Part shown: in pieces, positions 14,399 to 18,938 of the stretch
How positions within the stretch are numbered: the stretch's first letter is position 1
How the letters are laid out: every line of letters starts with the position of its first letter
Assembly: GCA_030950825.1 (NCBI GenBank)
Contig: JAUZQT010000007.1
Span: 1-18,938 of the forward strand
Direction of reading: 5' to 3'
DNA length: 18,938 nucleotides
Source: Mariprofundaceae bacterium
GTDB taxonomy: Bacteria > Pseudomonadota > Zetaproteobacteria > Mariprofundales > Mariprofundaceae
The notes under the pieces: generated by a model
The model's database searches: none
Seen by the model: only the letters and a program-made list of their open reading frames with translations
Told to the model about the DNA's origin: nothing
Translations under genes and position numbers: made by a program

Positions 14399-15063
14399 GA
14401 TTCTTTTCTACGCGCCAAGATACTGGTTGCCGATGTCACTTTATCGCCAACTTTGACATTTAATTGAAAGCCTTTGGGAATGATACAGTCCACACGTGAG
14501 CCAAAACGAATCATGCCAATGCGTTGTCCTGCAAGCACAGAATCACCCACCGAGACATAGGATATAATTCGTCGGGCAATCAACCCAGAAATTTGAGTAA
14601 AGCTGATTTTCATGCCACTGCTAGTCTCCATCTCGAAGCGGTTGCGCTCATTTTCAGTACTGGCATTGTTAAAGCTGGCATTAACAAATTTTCCTTTGGT
14701 ATATTCAATAGCAGTGATTTTTCCAGACATCGGGGCGCGATTAACATGCACATCAAAGACATTCATAAAAATATCAACACGGAGGCCTTCCTCGGTGCTT
14801 TCAGCGCGGATAACTCGGCCATCGGCAGGGGCAATGTATAGGTTCTCATTTTGCGGCGTATCACGATCAAAATCACGGAAAAAATTCAATACAAAAGCAA
14901 ATAGTATCAACAATATAATGGCGGTAATGAACCACTGTAAGGCCACTGAAATGAGCAGCAGAGCCAGTGTGGCAATAATGAATGGCCAGCCTTGTGGTGC
15001 CAGCGGAATACTGCCGCGCGCATTGCCCGAAAGAGCTTGGGGTTTATTGGTAGAAATTGTCAT
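14395..15063 (-). CDS. psd: Phosphatidylserine decarboxylase proenzyme (short form)
   Basis: A 222-residue membrane-associated enzyme converting phosphatidylserine to phosphatidylethanolamine. It is made as a proenzyme that cleaves itself at a serine, which becomes the pyruvoyl cofactor; here that is S189 in RFGSRVD. D81 (APADGRV) and H106 (DVHVNRAP) are the expected triad partners. Two adjacent membrane segments occupy about 27-62. It is of the short class (about 215 aa), distinct from the long E. coli form. ATG 15063 is chosen over a GTG at 15099, as family members begin a few residues before the GWPFI segment; the ribosome-binding site is weak (TAGG). A 123-bp gap separates it from modA. 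Confidence 0.93.
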   Translation of the reverse strand: MTISTNKPQALSGNARGSIPLAPQGWPFIIATLALLLISVALQWFITAIILLILFAFVLNFFRDFDRDTPQNENLYIAPADGRVIRAESTEEGLRVDIFMNVFDVHVNRAPMSGKITAIEYTKGKFVNASFNNASTENERNRFEMETSSGMKISFTQISGLIARRIISYVSVGDSVLAGQRIGMIRFGSRVDCIIPKGFQLNVKVGDKVTSATSILARRKES

Positions 15064-15186
15064 ATTGCGCAGCCTACATATTTGTAAGAAAAGCCCCACT
15101 TTTTTGTGCAGGAGTGAAATGGAAGCCCGCCTGATTTTAACATGACATCGGAATAGAGTGGCGCTCTAGCTCGTGGCACACACTGG

Positions 15187-15885
15187 TCACCGTAACTCGA
15201 TTTCAGTCGCGCCTAGATTGCTGTTGTTTTTCGAGATTAAAGCCTCAATCCCAAGGCCAGTGATTTGATGGAAGGCGTTCGTGAGCATAACAGCCACATA
15301 AGGAATGCTAGCAATATTTTTTTTATCTTTTGTTACGGGTATAAAACCTGCATCCACCAAGCCTTGCTGCACCAGCATTTGAGCTTGCAAAGCATTTTGT
15401 GTATAAATGAACTTAGGCTTTAATATTTTCCATAGACCCTGCTGTTTTAGAACTTTTTTTGCAGCCATACCAAAAGGAGCAACATCGGGGTTGGCAATCG
15501 CAATATGTTGAATATCGGGCTTATTCAATAATGCTGGATTGCTCACCCAGTGTTTGCCGACCATCAAGCCCAAATAGCCTTGACCCACAATATGCTGAGA
15601 AAGTGCTCTTCCTTGTTTTAAGAGTAAAGCTGGGCGTACGTTATCTGCCGCAATAAACACATCAAAGGGTGCTCCCTGCATAATTTGATTATACAAGCGC
15701 CCAGTAGATCCCGATATTAAACGAATGCGGACATTATGTTTTTCCTCAAAGCTCTTGGCTTGCTGCTGCATATCCAAGTATAGGCTTGATGCTACAACAA
15801 TGGTTAAATTTTCTGTCGCCTGAGTTAGCGGGGTATAAAGCAATGATGAGATAAAAAATACGCATGCCTTGAAATATTTTGACAT
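15187..15885 (-). CDS. modA: Molybdate-type ABC transporter substrate-binding protein (ModA-like)
   Basis: A 232-residue periplasmic protein with an N-terminal signal peptide (about 1-24, ending LTQA). The ModA pattern follows: VVASSLYLDMQQQAKSFE, SGSTGRLYNQIMQGAPFDVF then IAAD (58-81), later ANPDVAPFGMAA and ALQAQMLVQQGLVDAGFIP. The family binds molybdate or tungstate and delivers it to ModBC. ATG 15885 begins one base after the moaA stop, with GGTGG in the preceding bases; a TTG start at 15897 is less likely. No modB or modC lies downstream, so the membrane partner must be elsewhere. Proximity to moaA and nap fits molybdenum supply for nitrate reductase. Confidence 0.88.
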   Translation of the reverse strand: MSKYFKACVFFISSLLYTPLTQATENLTIVVASSLYLDMQQQAKSFEEKHNVRIRLISGSTGRLYNQIMQGAPFDVFIAADNVRPALLLKQGRALSQHIVGQGYLGLMVGKHWVSNPALLNKPDIQHIAIANPDVAPFGMAAKKVLKQQGLWKILKPKFIYTQNALQAQMLVQQGLVDAGFIPVTKDKKNIASIPYVAVMLTNAFHQITGLGIEALISKNNSNLGATEIELR

Positions 15886-15886
15886 A

Positions 15887-16921
15887 TTAGCCACCAATAT
15901 GAATCATCGAACGCTTTTCAGTATCGCTATCAAAGTCATAAGTGCCAATTTCAGGTTTTATCAATGCTGAACGTAAAAAAACGGCGCGAATATCATCATC
16001 ACTTCCCCCACTACGCAGTAAATCACGTAAATTAAGCTGATTGTCTGCCGGCAAACATGAACGCAGACCACCATCCGCCGTTAAGCGTAAACGATTACAG
16101 CCTTCACAAAAACGCTCCGACATCGGCATGATAAAACCCACCTCACCCGAGGCATCTTTCATCGGTAAATACCGCGCTGCTGTATTGCCCGTTTGCAGTG
16201 CAGTATCAACATCCACGCGTTCTTTTACATCATCACGTTTCAGAATCTCATCAATGGAAATATAATGCTTTTCCCAATTCAAGCCTTGTTTCATGGGCAT
16301 AAGCTCAATAAAACGAATCGTTGCACCAATATCCGATGCAAAATCAATTAAACCAGCAACTTCATCATCATTGATGCCGCGCATCAATACAGTATTCAAT
16401 TTGATGGGAGTCAAGCCAGCTTCTTTTGCTGCTTGAATGCCCGCCAACACAGGCGCAAGTTCACCGCCTGTCAATTTACGAAAACGCAAGGTATTCAGGC
16501 TATCAATGCTAACATTGATGCGATGCAGCCCAGCCTTCACAAGATCATCGGCATATTTCCCCAGTAGTGTTGCATTGGTGCTCAGGGCAAGGTCTGTAAT
16601 ACCCGAAATATTCGAAAGTTTTTCGATCAGTTGTGGTAAGTCACGCCGAACCAATGGCTCGCCGCCAGTAATTCGGATCTTTGTAACCCCCAAACTTGCC
16701 GCGACCGATGCAATACGTTCAATTTCTTCATAGCGTAAAATCTGTGCATGTGATTCTGCTTTATAGGCATCAGCGGAAGGCCTACAATAATCACAACGCA
16801 TATTACAACGGTCTGTAACGGAAATTCTTAAATAGGTGAGCTTACGGCCAAAACGATCCGTGAACCCCGCTTGAGAAGGAACCTGTTCAAAAAAGCAAAT
16901 AGGAAAGGCTTCAACCATCAT
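15887..16921 (-). CDS. moaA: GTP 3',8-cyclase MoaA
   Basis: A 344-residue radical-SAM enzyme that, with MoaC, turns GTP into cyclic pyranopterin monophosphate, the first step of molybdenum cofactor synthesis. The N-terminal SAM cluster motif is C39-x3-C43-x2-C46 (DRCNMRCDYC), ITGGEPL (84-90) follows, the C-terminal 4Fe-4S cluster is C272-x2-C275-x13-C289, and the chain ends in the conserved GG needed for activity. The ATG at 16921 has GAGGAG about 13 bases upstream, a long spacing; an adjacent in-frame ATG (16918) is also possible. It is 17 bp after the porin gene and 1 bp before modA, so almost certainly cotranscribed. Confidence 0.97.
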   Translation of the reverse strand: MMVEAFPICFFEQVPSQAGFTDRFGRKLTYLRISVTDRCNMRCDYCRPSADAYKAESHAQILRYEEIERIASVAASLGVTKIRITGGEPLVRRDLPQLIEKLSNISGITDLALSTNATLLGKYADDLVKAGLHRINVSIDSLNTLRFRKLTGGELAPVLAGIQAAKEAGLTPIKLNTVLMRGINDDEVAGLIDFASDIGATIRFIELMPMKQGLNWEKHYISIDEILKRDDVKERVDVDTALQTGNTAARYLPMKDASGEVGFIMPMSERFCEGCNRLRLTADGGLRSCLPADNQLNLRDLLRSGGSDDDIRAVFLRSALIKPEIGTYDFDSDTEKRSMIHIGG

Positions 16922-16938
16922 AAGTGGTGACTATCTCC

Positions 16939-18216
16939 TCAAAATGCATACTGAGCAATAAAATAGGCGAATGTAGCGGAATCGGCTTTTCCTGCATTAC
17001 GCTCACTTACAGCCGCTCCAGGGTTAAAAACGCCGTAGAGTGCGACCAGCTTCAAGCCTTTCATCGCAGCAACCTTGTAAACAACCTTAAGATCAATTTC
17101 TGTACCTGCTTTGGTTTGTGTGTATGTTGCGGATCCCGGGTAAATACTTCCAGCTCCCACTACATTCAACCAGTCGCCTGTTGCTTTATCCAATGAGAGA
17201 AAGTGAACATTTCCTAAAAGAGTCAGGCCTTTTAGCGGTGTTGTTTTAAGTGACAGGCGTAAATCTTTCATGTTTGCCCATGAGAAAAAATCCATTTCGC
17301 CATAATGGGCATGGTTGGTGTGGAAGGGAAAAACAAAGTCCTTATGGCTTGCCGCATTCCGCTTATCATCGCCTGGGCTGAAATCATATTCAATGCCCAA
17401 ACGGGTTTTCCATGTATTTAGTGTGTAGCCAGCTTTAATGGCATAAGCAGATGCGCTTTGTGACACCCCCGTCTTCCATGTGCCATTTTGAAATACCATT
17501 TCAGCAGTTGCATCAAAGCCATTGGATTTACCAAAAAAGCGAGTTCCGAAGGTGTTGATGTTTCGGCCTTTGCCAACAGATGCCTGCTGATTATGGCTCC
17601 AGTTGATAAAATAGGCATCAGCACCCGTTTTAGGGGCGATATTGTATGTAGCATAAGCACCCACCAAAGTGCGATCTTCCCAAGTGATCAGTGATTTTCC
17701 TTGAGGATTCGCTGTAGAAGGTGTCATTGCTCCAATATCGGATGGGTGAACAGCAAATACATCCAATTTGATGGATTTGGATTTATACATACCTTTTACA
17801 CCGTCAAACGTACGTGCCACATCTTTCCAACCCAAATGCCCCAACAGGCGCTGATCACCATAGACCAATTGTTGCCGACCCAAACGCACTGCAAAGTCGT
17901 TGCTGGTGTATTGCACATAGGCTTGTATCAAATCAGCCTGGGTAAAATTTAATGTGCCCGTAGCTGGTGTGTTATTTTTAATGCTGATCGCCTGAGGTTG
18001 AAGAAAAACACCCAAGCCATTACCAAAATCAGCCTTGGCTTTGATATACAAACGCGAGTCAAATTCCCAGCCTTTGTTATCCACAGCTGCCGAGTTGAAA
18101 TCAAAATTGTTAAACGATTGATAACGTTCGCGCAAATCTGCGGATACTTTCCAATCAGCTGCATACGATATGCCTGAAAAGCATAATGCTAAAGCCAATA
18201 AAATAAATTTATTCAT
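16939..18216 (-). CDS. Outer-membrane beta-barrel porin, alginate-export (AlgE-like) family
   Basis: A 425-residue protein with a clear signal peptide (MNKFILLALALCFSGISYA) and then alternating strand patterns ending in a C-terminal phenylalanine (FAYFIAQYAF), as expected for BAM-assembled barrels. Family blocks include SADLRERYQSFNN, FDSRLYIKAKADFGNGLGVF, VRLGRQQLVYGDQRLLG and FDGVKGMY, typical of the Alginate_exp domain. AGGAG eight bases before the ATG at 18216 fixes the start rather than 18261. Despite the family name, members occur in bacteria without alginate; between napB and moaA a nitrate/nitrite or oxyanion channel is more plausible, but that is inference. It is separated from napB by 87 bp. 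Confidence 0.82.
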   Translation of the reverse strand: MNKFILLALALCFSGISYAADWKVSADLRERYQSFNNFDFNSAAVDNKGWEFDSRLYIKAKADFGNGLGVFLQPQAISIKNNTPATGTLNFTQADLIQAYVQYTSNDFAVRLGRQQLVYGDQRLLGHLGWKDVARTFDGVKGMYKSKSIKLDVFAVHPSDIGAMTPSTANPQGKSLITWEDRTLVGAYATYNIAPKTGADAYFINWSHNQQASVGKGRNINTFGTRFFGKSNGFDATAEMVFQNGTWKTGVSQSASAYAIKAGYTLNTWKTRLGIEYDFSPGDDKRNAASHKDFVFPFHTNHAHYGEMDFFSWANMKDLRLSLKTTPLKGLTLLGNVHFLSLDKATGDWLNVVGAGSIYPGSATYTQTKAGTEIDLKVVYKVAAMKGLKLVALYGVFNPGAAVSERNAGKADSATFAYFIAQYAF

Positions 18217-18303
18217 TTTTAAACTCCTGTTCGTTGTTATTTGAATTGTCAAATTACTCATGTAGCATAGATCATGCCATATTTTTTAATGGCTTCCACC
18301 ACT

Positions 18304-18729
18304 TCATTCTTCCGATAGCGAGCGAAACATATTGCCAATCAATGCCGATGTAGCTTTTTGTGGCACATGGCACTGTGTGCAAAAATAGCGGCGTGGTGAA
18401 ATATTCACCAATGCCTGATTATCGCGTGTTAAGAAATGCGAAATAGCAATTTTCGTTGCCCCTGGCATCTCCGAATTCCAGTTGTGACAATTAAGGCAGT
18501 CATTGCCTTCTTGATTTATGCTGAAATCCTCAATGTCATGCGGCACCAGCGGCGGCTGTTGAATATATTCGCGATTAACTTTCCCATCAGCCAACCACTC
18601 TTTATCAGAGCCTGCCACCGAAGACGCATCCAATGCCACATCGCCACGCAGTGAGTGTACACCGTTCGAGCCAGCCCACACCAATGTTGAAGAGATTAAA
18701 AATAAGGCAATCATAGATAGTTTTTTCAT
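18304..18729 (-). CDS. napB: Periplasmic nitrate reductase, dihaem cytochrome c subunit NapB
   Basis: A 141-residue periplasmic electron carrier that feeds NapA. A signal peptide (about 1-20) is followed by two haem c sites, CLNCH (78-82) and CTQCH (117-121), the second in the typical context RRYFCTQCHVPQ. H64 (VPHD) and H98 (ISHF) are likely distal axial ligands, as in known NapB. AGGAGC in the preceding bases has a better spacing to the ATG at 18729 than to the one at 18732. It follows napA by 10 bp, its ribosome-binding site reaching the napA stop. Confidence 0.95.
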   Translation of the reverse strand: MKKLSMIALFLISSTLVWAGSNGVHSLRGDVALDASSVAGSDKEWLADGKVNREYIQQPPLVPHDIEDFSINQEGNDCLNCHNWNSEMPGATKIAISHFLTRDNQALVNISPRRYFCTQCHVPQKATSALIGNMFRSLSEE

Positions 18730-18739
18730 CATAAGCTCC

Positions 18740-18938
18740 TTATACCTTCACAACGCGCACAGCGCATTTTTTATAATCCGTCTGTTTGGATAACGGATCG
18801 GTTGCATCCAGCGTGACTTTATTGATCAGGCGACGCGCATCAAACCACGGTACAAAGATGAGGCCTTTGGGTGGTTTATTACGTCCGCGCGTTTCAACCA
18901 GGGCAGTGATTTCACCACGCCTGCTTTGCACCTTGGCC
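18740..18938 (-). CDS. napA: Periplasmic nitrate reductase catalytic subunit NapA, C-terminal part (cut by window edge)
   Basis: The open frame runs off the right edge and encodes the last 65 residues of the molybdopterin-dinucleotide-binding domain: SRRGEITALVETRGRNKPPK, then GLIFVPWFDARRLINKVTLD, ATDP, and SKQTDYKKCAVRVVKV. This is the NapA C-terminus, where the VPWFD and NKVTLDATDP residues contact the bis-MGD cofactor. NapA reduces nitrate to nitrite in the periplasm. The signal peptide, [4Fe-4S] cluster and molybdenum ligand lie outside the window. Stop is TAA at 18740-18742. Confidence 0.95.
   Translation of the reverse strand, partial: AKVQSRRGEITALVETRGRNKPPKGLIFVPWFDARRLINKVTLDATDPLSKQTDYKKCAVRVVKV

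Noticed and set aside
18241..18252. FNR/Dnr-like palindrome TTGA-N4-TCAA upstream of the porin gene
   Set aside because: FNR-type boxes have TTGA-N6-TCAA; the spacing here is two bases short, and no promoter hexamer lies at the right distance.

Overview
This window looks like chromosomal DNA of a Gram-negative proteobacterium, moderately AT-rich by eye. SecB, LspA, a NapAB nitrate reductase, a 16-18-strand-type outer-membrane porin and the gene order psd-pssA-leuA (an arrangement known from beta-proteobacteria and some relatives) all point that way. I cannot place it below the phylum from the sequence alone. No tRNA, rRNA or CRISPR array was seen.

Layout. Bases 1-226 hold the right end of an IS3-family insertion sequence abutting a copy of a dispersed repeat. 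Bases 223-2661 (minus strand) form a compact housekeeping cluster read lspA, a BFD-like small Fe-S protein, an AI-2E family permease and folE. Bases 2674-2762 are a short palindromic-ended (MITE-like) element. Bases 2759-7798 are one very large minus-strand gene encoding a DEDDh exonuclease-like / RecQ helicase / UvrD-type helicase fusion; its stop codon lies inside the MITE end. Bases 7799-8800 are a gene-poor kilobase packed with remnants: a YoeB-type toxin tail, a 292-bp element with ISL3-like ends containing a 76-nt hairpin, and a second element with 15-bp inverted ends enclosing a 105-bp palindromic repeat. On the plus strand follow secB, a divergent hemF and dksA (8814-11142).

Bases 11143-11861 are another repeat and remnant patch: a 35-bp tandem repeat, a broken IS1595-type transposase, an 81-bp palindrome and a third copy of the dispersed repeat. 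From 11862 to the right edge everything is on the minus strand. leuA is preceded by what looks like a complete leucine attenuator (promoter in the end of pssA, short leucine-containing leader ORF, antiterminator, terminator). pssA and psd overlap by 4 bp and together make phosphatidylethanolamine. Further upstream is a tight run napA (partial)-napB-porin-moaA-modA, which groups periplasmic nitrate reduction with molybdenum cofactor synthesis, molybdate binding and an outer-membrane channel.

The most interesting points are the giant exonuclease-RecQ-UvrD fusion sitting among toxin and transposon remains next to lspA, the MITE family whose ends supply stop codons, the nap-porin-moaA-modA operon, the leu attenuator and the divergent HemF.
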